This document shows, in pieces, positions 8,550 to 16,645 of a stretch of 33,869 bases of DNA (positions are counted from its first letter, which is position 1; each line of letters begins with the position of its first letter). A program made the position numbers and the translations under genes. Origin of the DNA: an uncultured Clostridia bacterium. Lineage in GTDB: Bacteria > Bacillota > Clostridia > Oscillospirales > Ruminococcaceae. Under the pieces are notes generated by a model. It had not been told where the DNA came from, did no database searches, and saw nothing but the letters and a program-made list of their open reading frames with translations. The stretch spans positions 1 to 33,869 of the forward strand of contig CANPWL010000020.1 in the NCBI GenBank assembly GCA_947584375.1. The letters are read 5' to 3'.

Positions 8550-8846
8550 ATGTTAATAAATGTTGAAATGACTTATTATTATGACACTGTTTCAATACCA
8601 ATTGAAAAAATTAGCGTTTTGAAATTGGCAATTGAAAGGTTTGATGAATTTATACATTGTAAATCTAATGACCATCCTTATTGGGTATATCAAAAAAAAA
8701 GTAAAATAGCACCAGAAGTTAATACTGATACTTTGGTATGGTGGTTAAACAATAAATATTTTTCTGACGGTAAAAAAGCAACTATTATCAGCAGAGAAAA
8801 CGATATTGGTAATGTTGATAATAATATATATACGATTTATTTATAA
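8550..8846 (+). CDS. Small soluble immunity protein for cassette 5
   Basis: The 98-residue acidic protein has no signal or membrane segment. AGGAG (8539-8543) is well placed before ATG 8550. It holds a W-rich centre (PYWVY, LVWWLNNKYF). The position right after the toxin and its small acidic nature fit a direct-binding immunity protein for a cytoplasmic toxin. The family is not recognised. Confidence 0.65.
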   Translation: MLINVEMTYYYDTVSIPIEKISVLKLAIERFDEFIHCKSNDHPYWVYQKKSKIAPEVNTDTLVWWLNNKYFSDGKKATIISRENDIGNVDNNIYTIYL

Positions 8847-8910
8847 TTAATTTTTATATATTATGGCAATTTAAAATCTTAATAGCTATATAATAAGAAT
8901 TATAAAATTT

Positions 8911-8941
8911 AGGCACATAGAAATAAAAAAACTATGTGTCT
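8911..8941 (+). terminator. Array hairpin, copy 3
   Basis: The stem AGGCACATAG / CTATGTGTCT is the same as copy 1. The bases before it (AGCTATATAATAAGAATTAT, 8884-8903) are shared with the copy at 16410, so the repeated unit is longer here. Confidence 0.65.
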
Positions 8942-8968
8942 ATTTGTCTAAATAAAGATAAAAAATGA

Positions 8969-9547
8969 GTAAATTTGACAAACACAGACGGAGAGGATAT
9001 AATAGAAGAAACAGGAAATGAAATAACATATGATGAAATAGGCAACCCATTGACCTACTACAACGGAATGGAATTCAAATGGACAATGGGCAGAAGGCTT
9101 GAATCAGTAAAGAACGGCAATACCAATGTAAGTTACACCTACAATGCAGACGGTTTGCGAACAAGCAAGACAGTAAACAATGTAAAGTATAACTATTACT
9201 GGGACGGCGATAAGCTGACTGGACAGACATGGCAAGGAAATACATTGTATTTCTACTATGACAAAGACGGAAATCCGATAGGCTTTGACTTAAACAACAA
9301 CAATTATTATTATGTAACAAATCTGCAAGGCGACATAATAGCAATACTTAGTTCGAGCAACGGTTTATTAGCAGAGTATGAATATGACGCATGGGGAAAC
9401 TGCACGATTTTATATGATACAAATGATATAGCAGATATAAATCCTTTGAGGTATAGGGGATATTATTACGATACAGACACTAATTTGTATTATTTGCAGT
9501 CAAGGTATTATGACGCTAATATAGGTAGGTTTATTAATGCGGATGAT
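8969..9547 (+). repeat. RHS core repeat, copy 6 (short-head type)
   Basis: This has the same head as copies 1 and 2, with internal variants shared with copy 8 (AGTTACACCTACAATGCAGAC), indicating exchange of segments between copies. Confidence 0.9.
8975..9003 (+). promoter_or_regulatory. Perfect consensus promoter inside the RHS repeat, cassette 6
   Basis: TTGACA (8975-8980), exactly 17 bases, then TATAAT (8998-9003). Both hexamers are perfect. They overlap the codons for a peptide reading TNTDGEDIIEE. Confidence 0.7.
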
Positions 9548-10098
9548 GCGGAATTACTCGGAATGAGCGGTAGAGTAGTTTCCAATAATCTGTTTGCTTA
9601 TTGTAACAATAATCCAATATTAAATATTGATAATACTGGACTTTTTTCTTTTTCAAATATTTTTTCTTATTGGGTGAGAGGTGTAAAAATAATTTATAAA
9701 AAAGTAAAACCAGTTAAGAAAATTATTACATTTACTACCAAGACGAGTTTATCTGTTAAAAAAGTTAAAGAAATTAGAAATGCTCATTGTGAGAATTTAA
9801 TAAACATAAACAGTGGAAAATCATATAGTTTGAGCAAAAATATGGAGTATATTGATAAAAATAAATATATAGACTTTTGTAAAAAAGCATACAAAAAATC
9901 GTATATATCTGGAACATGCCTGCCTAAATATGAAAAATAAAAAATAAAAAATGGTCAAAACTATCAAAGGATCAAAAGAATCAAGTATACAATAGTATGA
10001 TAATTTGGGACAGGAATTTTTGGTATGGTTCTGGAGGTAAAGCGATTACTAACGTCGCAATAGATTCAACAGGAATTTTATTTATAGGAGTTGTTTAA
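8975..10098 (+). pseudogene. Frameshifted RHS toxin tail (cassette 6)
   Basis: The frame from TTG 8975 gives core and a basic tail ending CLPKYEK at 9940. A second frame opens right there (after TGA at 9931) and reads KWSKLSKDQKNQVYNS...WYGSGGKAITNVAIDSTG..., closing with TAA 10096-10098 directly beside the next gene's ATG. The joined product looks like one toxin of about 370 residues split by an indel within the A-rich stretch 9934-9951. The family is not recognised. Programmed frameshifting cannot be excluded, but loss of function is simpler. Confidence 0.7.
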
Positions 10099-10824
10099 AT
10101 GAAAAAAATAACTATAATGATTTTATTTATTGTAATGTTATTGTGTGGATGTTCTAACAGAGATTCATCATATGATATGATAAATTACGAAAAAATCACT
10201 CAAATATCTGTATCTGATGAGTGCGTAAAATCATTTATGAAATCAAATCATGATTTGATAAATAAAAAATATAACTTTAAAAGTAAATCTAATACAGAAA
10301 ATTCTTATACGGATAAATTAAAAAATAAACTTTTATCAAATGATTATACATTTAGGCATTACATACTTGTTAATGATAATGTAGATTATAGGGAATGTAT
10401 AGTTCATAAAAATTATTTTAAGGCAAGATACGGAGCATTTTATTTTAATGATAATACTCCTGCTATTAATCCTAAAGAGGGGGATGGACTATATAGTGAA
10501 CAGATATATGTTAACAACATTTTTTACGAAAAAGATTTTGAAAGTAATGATTTTAAAGTTGTAGAAAATGCAACATCGTTTAAAGATGCAGGAGTACTTT
10601 ATGATTTTCTCAATGGAACTTTTGTAGAACAGTATGTTATCACAATAGAAGATAAAATTTATTTTGCTGAAAAAGTAAAAATAAACAACGAAACTATCCG
10701 TGAATTTATTTATGATAAAAAAGGGAATTTAATAGCTTGTGATTATGATGACTCTCAAAATTTAGTAAGTGGAATTTTCAGTGTAGATTTGAATGAAAAT
10801 AATAAAATATTGCCGCCATGTTGA
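10099..10824 (+). CDS. Lipoprotein immunity candidate for cassette 6
   Basis: The 241-residue protein has a Lys-rich start, a hydrophobic stretch and a lipobox LLCGC (lipid Cys at about 17), so it should be anchored outside the membrane. AGGAG at 10086-10090 serves the ATG, which abuts the toxin's shifted stop. No known domain is recognised. The YDKKGNLIA segment is a common extracellular motif and is not diagnostic. Immunity by position; the lipid anchor would suit a toxin acting at the cell surface. Confidence 0.6.
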   Translation: MKKITIMILFIVMLLCGCSNRDSSYDMINYEKITQISVSDECVKSFMKSNHDLINKKYNFKSKSNTENSYTDKLKNKLLSNDYTFRHYILVNDNVDYRECIVHKNYFKARYGAFYFNDNTPAINPKEGDGLYSEQIYVNNIFYEKDFESNDFKVVENATSFKDAGVLYDFLNGTFVEQYVITIEDKIYFAEKVKINNETIREFIYDKKGNLIACDYDDSQNLVSGIFSVDLNENNKILPPC

Positions 10825-10918
10825 AAATAGTATTTTTGGCGTGATTAGTTTGTGTTATTGGTCAGCTTATTGTAAGTTTAATTACTCTATAAAGAAGTAA
10901 GTGTTTAGGAGTGAAATA

Positions 10919-11374
10919 ATGAAATCTTCAAATAAATATTTATTAATATTTATAATGTTTATTATAATTTTAGTTTTAGTATTTTCCGTATTTGTAATAA
11001 ATTTTTTTCAGAGAAATAATGAAAATAATAAATCAGAAAATTATCTAGAAGAAAAGAATAATACTATTATTGCTTCGGGAATGGATGGATATGTATTTAA
11101 AATTAATGATAATGTATTATTTCATACATTTGATGAAAATATTGAAATTATGAAAACTAATTTAAAATTTAATAATGATTATTCGGACTTAGTTGCTAAT
11201 TCAAAAACTATTTTTTCTTTTAAAAATCCTGAAGAATCATACTATATGGTAAAAGATAACAAATTTTTCATAAAAAATAAAAGTGGAAATAAATACTTAG
11301 ATTTAGAAACACTTGAGGTAAAAAAATTTGCCGATTCAGTAAAAGGTAACTGGGTTGTTTTTCAAGAAACATAA
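10919..11374 (+). CDS. Orphan membrane-anchored immunity protein
   Basis: The start is ATG 10919 with AGGAG six bases upstream; the longer frame from GTG 10901 has none. An N-terminal helix (about 7-28) is followed by a polar domain homologous to the protein at 5152. No RHS core or toxin lies between it and the preceding gene: the 94 bases at 10825-10918 hold nothing I can assign. It is an immunity gene that has outlived its toxin, or was moved on its own. Confidence 0.6.
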   Translation: MKSSNKYLLIFIMFIIILVLVFSVFVINFFQRNNENNKSENYLEEKNNTIIASGMDGYVFKINDNVLFHTFDENIEIMKTNLKFNNDYSDLVANSKTIFSFKNPEESYYMVKDNKFFIKNKSGNKYLDLETLEVKKFADSVKGNWVVFQET

Positions 11375-11384
11375 TCTAATCAAA

Positions 11385-11431
11385 ATATAAATCCTCTAAG
11401 GTATAGAGGTTATTATTACGATACTGATACT
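11385..11431 (+). repeat. RHS core scar between orphan immunity genes
   Basis: The segment from ATAAATCCTCTAAGGTATAG to GATACTGATACT matches the cassette 2 allele of the core (2978-3019). It is followed by unrelated DNA, then a ribosome site and the next immunity gene. This marks the place of a deleted cassette. Confidence 0.65.
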
Positions 11432-11494
11432 GTATCATTATTTGAAAAGATGTCAATATCATTGCAATATTCAAACAAAAGATAGGAGGGTTTT

Positions 11495-11794
11495 ATGAAA
11501 GTTTTAATTAAAATGATTTTATTGATAATTTCATTAAGTTGTATTACTATTGGGCTTAATAATATAAGTCATGCATATGAGATGACAGAAGAAAAATATG
11601 ATAAATATATTTCTGAGTTACCAACTGAAGATGATAATACTATTAATATTCCCGCAATGGTTGAAGAATATTATGTATCGACTAGTATTAAAGAAATAAT
11701 TGTAGTGTACGTTAGCATAACTGCATTTGGAATGGTATTATTTTTAATTTTGATAAATGATTTTATTAAATGGATTAACACATGGGAAAAATAA
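11495..11794 (+). CDS. Small orphan membrane protein, probable immunity
   Basis: The 99-residue protein has an N-terminal hydrophobic segment that could be a signal peptide (ending near HAYE) and a second helix at about 66-88. TAGGAGG sits seven to eight bases before ATG 11495. It lies between an RHS scar and the truncated core of cassette 7, so its toxin is gone. The family is not recognised; immunity is inferred from the neighbourhood. Confidence 0.55.
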   Translation: MKVLIKMILLIISLSCITIGLNNISHAYEMTEEKYDKYISELPTEDDNTINIPAMVEEYYVSTSIKEIIVVYVSITAFGMVLFLILINDFIKWINTWEK

Positions 11795-11822
11795 GAATTG
11801 TATGTTGAAGTTACTATAAACC

Positions 11823-12230
11823 AATAATGCAGACGGTTTGCGAACAAGCAAGACAGTAAACAATGTAAAGTATGACTACTATTGGGACGGCGACAAGCTG
11901 ACGGGACAGACATGGCAGGGAAATACATTGTATTTCTACTATGACAAAGACGGAAATCCGATAGGCTTTGACTTAAACAACAACAATTATTACTATGTAA
12001 CAAATCTGCAAGGCGACATAATAGCAATACTTAGTTCGAGCAACGGTTTATTAGCAGAGTATGAATATGACGCATGGGGAAACTGCACGATTTTATATGA
12101 TACAAATGATATAGCAGATATAAATCCTTTGAGGTATAGGGGATATTATTACGATACAGACACTAATTTGTATTATTTGCAGAGCCGTTACTATGACAGC
12201 AATATCGGTAGGTTTATTAATGCGGATGAT
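11823..12230 (+). repeat. RHS core repeat, copy 7 (5'-truncated)
   Basis: The core begins at AATGCAGACGGTTTGCGAAC directly after the orphan immunity gene, so the promoter head is absent. Confidence 0.9.
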
Positions 12231-12878
12231 GCGGAAATGATTACCGAGGAACAAAACGATAATATTTTACAGTATAATTTGTTTACATATACATTTGGTA
12301 ATTTTATTAATTATACGGATGCTTATGGATTATCACCTGTTAGAAATGTTAGTAACAGCGTAAAATATGATAGAAAAAAAGTAAAAAAATATATAAAACA
12401 ATGGGTGTATAAGCGCAATAATGCATTTATTGATTGTAAAAAAAATGATTGTACTAATTTTGTTTCACAATGCTTGTGTGCTGGTGGTCTTCGAATGTAT
12501 TATAACTGGAGATGTACTAAAAAAAGGAGAGGTAAGGGTTTTGATTATACTCACTCTTGGACTTTAGCAGAAGGTTTATTTGATCATATTAGGCAAAATC
12601 TATCGGATACTACATGCTTTTTCGCTTCAAAATATTCTCAAGTTAAAAATAAAATTTCAAAGTTAGATGCAGGAGATTTACTTTTCTTTTACAAGAAAGC
12701 TTCAAAAAAAATTTCACATGCTTCTGTAATTAATTTTATAAAAAATGGGATTGTTTATTATGCACAACATAGTGATGATTATTATCAAAAAAATTTAAAA
12801 GATTTAATGAAGCAAAATAAATATCAAATATATGTAGTTCATATATCAAATTATGTAAGATGGAGAGATTTACGTTGA
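11838..12878 (+). CDS. Displaced RHS tail with Amidase_6-type hydrolase toxin (cassette 7)
   Basis: Residues 1-131 are truncated RHS core, then a linker. The tail (about 175-346) has the order of a papain-like Amidase_6 domain: NDCTNFVSQ with Cys205 as likely nucleophile, a Trp/His block (YTHSW), GDLLFF at 279-284, SHAS with His294, and YYAQHS at 307-312. Such domains act as peptidoglycan or peptide amidases. The start is TTG 11838, with no ribosome site. The stop overlaps the immunity start as TTGA (12875-12878). A decayed relative lies at 15601-15803. Confidence 0.82.
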   Translation: MRTSKTVNNVKYDYYWDGDKLTGQTWQGNTLYFYYDKDGNPIGFDLNNNNYYYVTNLQGDIIAILSSSNGLLAEYEYDAWGNCTILYDTNDIADINPLRYRGYYYDTDTNLYYLQSRYYDSNIGRFINADDAEMITEEQNDNILQYNLFTYTFGNFINYTDAYGLSPVRNVSNSVKYDRKKVKKYIKQWVYKRNNAFIDCKKNDCTNFVSQCLCAGGLRMYYNWRCTKKRRGKGFDYTHSWTLAEGLFDHIRQNLSDTTCFFASKYSQVKNKISKLDAGDLLFFYKKASKKISHASVINFIKNGIVYYAQHSDDYYQKNLKDLMKQNKYQIYVVHISNYVRWRDLR

Positions 12879-13432
12879 AAAAAATAATATTATTTATTCT
12901 AATAATAATATTGGTAACATCGTTTGCTGGATGCGGAGTTGAAAAAGCAGATCATACGTCATGGAACAGAATTGTTATAACGGATGATTTGGATAATGCA
13001 GTACATAATGCAATAGTTAATATTATATCGGAAGACAAAGAAAAAGCAGAGCATATGTTAACTGTAGAGGTGCATAAAATTTTTGCTGCAAATAAGAAAG
13101 ATAATACTGTTTCTGTGTATATTTACTATCGTAGTTCTTATTTGACGTCAAACGGTAATCCAAAAAAGGAAGAAGATTTTGATTGCTCAGATCAGGGCGG
13201 ACATATTGTTATGTTTTTTGATAACATTGACGAAGATTATATATATAAATCCTTGGAAGAGTACGAGTTCGAAGGACCTGATGATGAATTTTTAGAAGCG
13301 AATTTTCCTGATGATATAATTGAGGCTGTAAATGATTATACAGATGCCGTTACGGATGTAAACTCAGAGGAATATAAGGAATTTTGGAATGAATGGAATA
13401 ATCAGATAAATAGTTATTTAGAAAATGTTTAA
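12875..13432 (+). CDS. Lipoprotein immunity for the amidase toxin
   Basis: The start TTG 12875 overlaps the toxin stop; an in-frame ATG at 12860 would add five residues inside the toxin. After a hydrophobic stretch comes lipobox SFAGC, so the acidic mature domain should be tethered outside the membrane. That is where an amidase attacking peptidoglycan would have to be blocked. The mature part is Asp/Glu-rich, with a conserved-looking DQGGH block. The family is not recognised; confidence comes from coupling and topology. Confidence 0.7.
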   Translation: MKKIILFILIIILVTSFAGCGVEKADHTSWNRIVITDDLDNAVHNAIVNIISEDKEKAEHMLTVEVHKIFAANKKDNTVSVYIYYRSSYLTSNGNPKKEEDFDCSDQGGHIVMFFDNIDEDYIYKSLEEYEFEGPDDEFLEANFPDDIIEAVNDYTDAVTDVNSEEYKEFWNEWNNQINSYLENV

Positions 13433-13524
13433 ATAATATTAATTTGGGATAATTTGGTGGTTAAACTCAAACAAGATATTATTCATATAAATATTATTCA
13501 ATCCAAGAGAAGAACACAGACAAA

Positions 13525-14457
13525 TTCGGCAGGACATCAAAGGAGCATATATACAGAACCGGAAAAGCAGGAAATACTCAGAATATATATGATAAGGAGT
13601 ATAGCTATAATGTTACAAAAGAAGGAAAAACTTCGGAAAGAGTTTCAAAGATAACATACACAGGCGATTATGATAAAACAATCAAATACGAATATGACGA
13701 TCGTGGAAACATATCAAAAATTAATGATATCATATACGTATATGATGAAGCCGGACAGCTAACAAGAGAATTTAACCCATTGCCTATGGAAGGCAAGGAT
13801 TATATCTACGACAAAGGCGGAAACATAACAGAGGTAAGACATATATATCATGGTAGATATGAAGAAACTGACACGTATACCTACGGAAACTCTGAATGGA
13901 AAGACCTTTTGACAGCATATAACGGAAATGAAATAACATATGATGAAATAGGCAACCCATTGACCTACTACAACGGAATGGAATTCAAATGGACAATGGG
14001 CAGAAGGCTTGAATCAGTAAAGAACGGCAATACCAATGTAAGTTACACCTACAATGCAGACGGTTTGCGAACAAGCAAGACAGTAAACAATGTAAAGTAT
14101 AACTATTACTGGGACGGCGATAAGCTGACTGGACAGACATGGCAAGGAAATACATTGTATTTCTACTATGACAAAGACGGAAATCCGATAGGCTTTGACT
14201 TAAACAACAACAATTATTACTATGTAACAAATCTGCAAGGCGACATAATAGCAATACTTAGTTCGAGCAACGGTTTATTAGCAGAGTATGAATATGACGC
14301 ATGGGGAAACTGCACGATTTTATATGATACAAATGATATAGCAGATATAAATCCTTTGAGGTATAGGGGATATTATTACGATACAGACACTAATTTGTAT
14401 TATTTGCAGTCAAGGTATTATGACGCTAATATCGGTAGGTTTATTAATGTGGATGAT
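13525..14457 (+). repeat. RHS core repeat, copy 8 (long-head type)
   Basis: This is nearly identical to copy 5 over its extended 5' part. The RHS-like frame continues a little further upstream here (…NTDKFGRTSKEHIYRT), so its left junction differs from that of copy 5. Confidence 0.9.
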
Positions 14458-15024
14458 ATTAGCAGGCTTATTAATTCTTTTTATTCAACTAATTTATATT
14501 GTTATTGTTTCAATAATCCTATAAATAGCAATGATGTTTTTGGAACAGAAAACTTTAAAAATACTTTTAAGAAAAAAAGTGGCAAATGGGAAGTAACAAC
14601 AAAAATAAAAAATTGGTTTAGTAGTGTAACTTTCAAATATACAGTTACAAAGAGTGGATGGGTTAGATTTGATTATAAAAAAAATACATATTGGAGTGCA
14701 ATATGGCGTGGATGGGAAAACACATTAGCTACTGCTGTTCGCAGTGCAGCAATGAAAAAATCAAACAATTTTAAAGGTAGAACAATAGGCGGAGTTAAAA
14801 ATGAGTTATTGTTGCATTATGTTGCTTATAAATTAGGATTACTAAATATGAAAGCAATTAATGATACAGCAGCAGATATTGGACCATTATATGGTAAGAA
14901 TTTTGACATAAATGCATGGTTTTTTGAATCAGTAAATGCTTCATTTTTAGTGACTTCATTTGCTTCCGGAGGAATATATTCAATAGCTAGTAATATTAAA
15001 AAATATTGGAGGTATTTTAAGTGA
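13780..15024 (+). CDS. Displaced RHS tail, unassigned toxin (cassette 8)
   Basis: The frame is open from 13465; TTG 13780 is the first start and has no ribosome site. The core runs to about residue 226. The tail of about 185 residues has an aromatic, basic first half (WSAIWRGWENTL) and then GRTIGGVKNELLLHYVAYKLG...ADIGPLYGKNFDINAWFFE. The (N/E)-x-LLHY and ADIG blocks recall a recurring polymorphic-toxin end, but I cannot name its activity. The stop TGA (15022-15024) overlaps the GTG start of the immunity gene. Confidence 0.75.
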   Translation: MPMEGKDYIYDKGGNITEVRHIYHGRYEETDTYTYGNSEWKDLLTAYNGNEITYDEIGNPLTYYNGMEFKWTMGRRLESVKNGNTNVSYTYNADGLRTSKTVNNVKYNYYWDGDKLTGQTWQGNTLYFYYDKDGNPIGFDLNNNNYYYVTNLQGDIIAILSSSNGLLAEYEYDAWGNCTILYDTNDIADINPLRYRGYYYDTDTNLYYLQSRYYDANIGRFINVDDISRLINSFYSTNLYCYCFNNPINSNDVFGTENFKNTFKKKSGKWEVTTKIKNWFSSVTFKYTVTKSGWVRFDYKKNTYWSAIWRGWENTLATAVRSAAMKKSNNFKGRTIGGVKNELLLHYVAYKLGLLNMKAINDTAADIGPLYGKNFDINAWFFESVNASFLVTSFASGGIYSIASNIKKYWRYFK

Positions 15025-15572
15025 TAAAAAAGAAAATAGTTATTATCTTAATATTTGCTATTCTTATAATTTTAGGTTTTCTATTTGTAATTATGCCTAT
15101 GTTTTTTCAAAGATATTGGTGGATAGATTATTCAGATTTTAAAAAAGTAGAGTTTTCTTTTTCAAAAGCAACATTAAGAATACCAAAAGATTGGCATATT
15201 GATGAAGATGTTGATAATACAATAACATTTATTGATGAAAATGGTGAAGCAATAATAAAAGGTTACTATTATTCTAATGAATTTTTAGAAGAAGAAACTA
15301 ACAATAAAAAGTATTTAGTTAAACATATGTCACCATCACAAATGATGAAAAAATATTTTGGAGAAGACGCTGAAATTATAAAAGAAGGAGAATCAAAATA
15401 CTTAGCTCAATCTATATTTTGGCAGGAATATTATATAAAAAATAGTAGTTTAAATAGAGTATATATTATTAATTTATCCTTAAATGATTGTGATCAGACT
15501 GTAGAATTAATTACCACAAATGAAACAGAAAAGGAAATTATTGATAAGATTTTAAAGTCATTGAGGTGTTAG
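15021..15572 (+). CDS. Membrane-anchored immunity protein for cassette 8
   Basis: It starts at GTG 15021, eight bases after GGAGG (15008-15012), with a GTGA overlap with the toxin stop. The 183-residue protein has one N-terminal helix (about 5-26) and a mature domain with a PsbP/DUF-like opening (FSKATLRIPKDWHID) and a beta-rich layout. The family is not certain. Translational coupling and gene order support immunity. Confidence 0.65.
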   Translation: MIKKKIVIILIFAILIILGFLFVIMPMFFQRYWWIDYSDFKKVEFSFSKATLRIPKDWHIDEDVDNTITFIDENGEAIIKGYYYSNEFLEEETNNKKYLVKHMSPSQMMKKYFGEDAEIIKEGESKYLAQSIFWQEYYIKNSSLNRVYIINLSLNDCDQTVELITTNETEKEIIDKILKSLRC

Positions 15573-15600
15573 AATAAATTTTATAAGATATCCATATTAC

Positions 15601-15803
15601 AACTGCACGGTATTATATGATACAAATGATATAGCAGATATGTAGCAATTGTAAGTAGAATACATGGTCCTGATTCACCACTTGTAGTGGCACAACATTC
15701 ACGTAATTATTTACATAGAGATGTTAAAGAGCAACTAAAAGATAATTATAAAATAGTTGTATTATGTATAAATGATAACATTATGAAATGGAATAAAATG
15801 TAG
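15601..15803 (+). pseudogene. Remnant of a second amidase-type RHS toxin (cassette 9)
   Basis: Forty-one bases of RHS core (AACTGCACGGTATTATATGA ... AGATAT) run straight into a coding tail in another frame. The tail reads SRIHGPDSPLVVAQHSRNYL...VKEQLKDNYKIVVLCI and stops at 15803. It aligns with the last 45 residues of cassette 7 (VVAQHSRNYL against YYAQHSDDYY). The catalytic Cys part and most of the core are deleted, so this toxin is dead. Confidence 0.75.
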
Positions 15804-15810
15804 GTGTTTT

Positions 15811-16263
15811 ATGAAAAAGGCAATAAAGACAATTATGAAAATTATTGTTATAATAATTATACTAACGCTTTCTTTGGTTTTAATATATAGTTTATATATA
15901 AATAAAACAAATAAATTAAGTCCTGAAGATACTATAAAGAAATATATAAATTATTGGAAGGATGATTTCACTATTGGGATGAAATCCTTAGAGTCAAAAG
16001 AAGCTGATTTTGTTGATGTTATTAGAAACACTAATAAACGGAATAAAATAGAAAACATTCGCATACAAGATGTAACAGAAAATGAAAATAAAGATATTAT
16101 TGAGCGATATAATGGAAAATTTGCAAAAGAAGATATAAAAATATACCTTGTTAAATTTAATGTAAAATCTAGTGATAGTGATTGGGATGGTGAACATACA
16201 TTTATTGTTGATTTAGTACATGAAAAGCAAGGTTGGCTTGTTCTTAGCTTTGGAAACCCGTAA
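15811..16263 (+). CDS. Membrane-anchored immunity of the deleted amidase module
   Basis: The 150-residue protein has a basic start, a helix at about 7-30, then an extracytoplasmic domain ending in VDLVHEKQGWLVLSFG. That end recalls DUF4829 or NTF2-like lipoprotein domains; I hold this loosely. AGGTG precedes ATG 15811 and the gene starts seven bases after the remnant toxin. It differs from the lipoprotein that guards the cassette 7 amidase, so related toxins here carry unlike immunity genes. Confidence 0.6.
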   Translation: MKKAIKTIMKIIVIIIILTLSLVLIYSLYINKTNKLSPEDTIKKYINYWKDDFTIGMKSLESKEADFVDVIRNTNKRNKIENIRIQDVTENENKDIIERYNGKFAKEDIKIYLVKFNVKSSDSDWDGEHTFIVDLVHEKQGWLVLSFGNP

Positions 16264-16353
16264 AACTTTTATTCTAATGTCATATAAATGTATAAAATAT
16301 AATTTTGGATATATGAGTTTTAAAGTAACATTAAAGTAACAGGGTTGATATAT

Positions 16354-16389
16354 ATGAATAGAAAAAAGTTTTTAAAAAAGATAGCTATA
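16354..16389 (+). pseudogene. Truncated start of a further immunity-like gene
   Basis: ATG 16354, after GGGTTG, reads MNRKKFLKKIAI and stops where the shared repeat AGCTATATAATAAG begins. The Lys-rich start looks like the head of a membrane or lipoprotein gene cut off by the repeat unit. Confidence 0.35.
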
Positions 16390-16409
16390 TAATAAGAATT
16401 ATAAAATTT

Positions 16410-16439
16410 AGGCACATAGAAATAAAAAACTATGTGTCT
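16410..16439 (+). terminator. Array hairpin, copy 4 (end of array)
   Basis: The stem AGGCACATAG / CTATGTGTCT, with upstream bases shared with the 8911 copy, precedes the last core stub. Confidence 0.65.
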
Positions 16440-16472
16440 ATTTGTCTAAATAAAGATAAAAAATGAGCAAAT

Positions 16473-16520
16473 TTGATAAATGATGACGGAGAGGATATAA
16501 TAGAAGAAACAGGAAATGGA
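16473..16520 (+). promoter_or_regulatory. Terminal RHS head stub with promoter
   Basis: TTGATA (16473-16478), 17 bases, TATAAT (16496-16501) and then AGAAGAAACAGGAAATGGA, where homology to the core ends. It is a cassette head without a cassette and could still fire toward the convergent operon. Confidence 0.6.
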
Positions 16521-16563
16521 ATTTATCATAAATTAAACAGTAGGGAAAACGAAAAAGAAGAGA

Positions 16564-16645
16564 CAATCGGAGACCAAACAAAGATAACCAAAACAACAGA
16601 GGAAGATAATTTAACAAAAATTCAAGTGCTCCGATTGTGTCATTT
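16564..16645 (+). terminator. Possible terminator at the array/island junction
   Basis: CAATCGGAG (16564-16572) and CTCCGATTG (16629-16637) are complementary, with TTTTTT shortly after. The loop of about 56 bases is long, so this is tentative. Confidence 0.3.

Noticed and set aside
8975-10098. Programmed frameshift making a fused toxin in cassette 6
   Set aside because: No clear slippery heptamer with a downstream stimulator is seen, and other toxins in the array are decayed by similar slips; decay is simpler.
13454-13654. 66-codon frame upstream of cassette 8
   Set aside because: It is out of the RHS frame and overlaps the core; the RHS frame (open from 13465) explains this stretch, and a sister copy exists at 6973.
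483-16520. CRISPR or tRNA-like array suggested by regular repeats
   Set aside because: The repeats are long coding RHS blocks at irregular distances with gene-size spacers; no short repeat-spacer pattern, tRNA or rRNA was seen.
1-16520. Mobile element carrying the array
   Set aside because: No transposase, integrase, resolvase or flanking direct repeats were found; copy ends vary from cassette to cassette.
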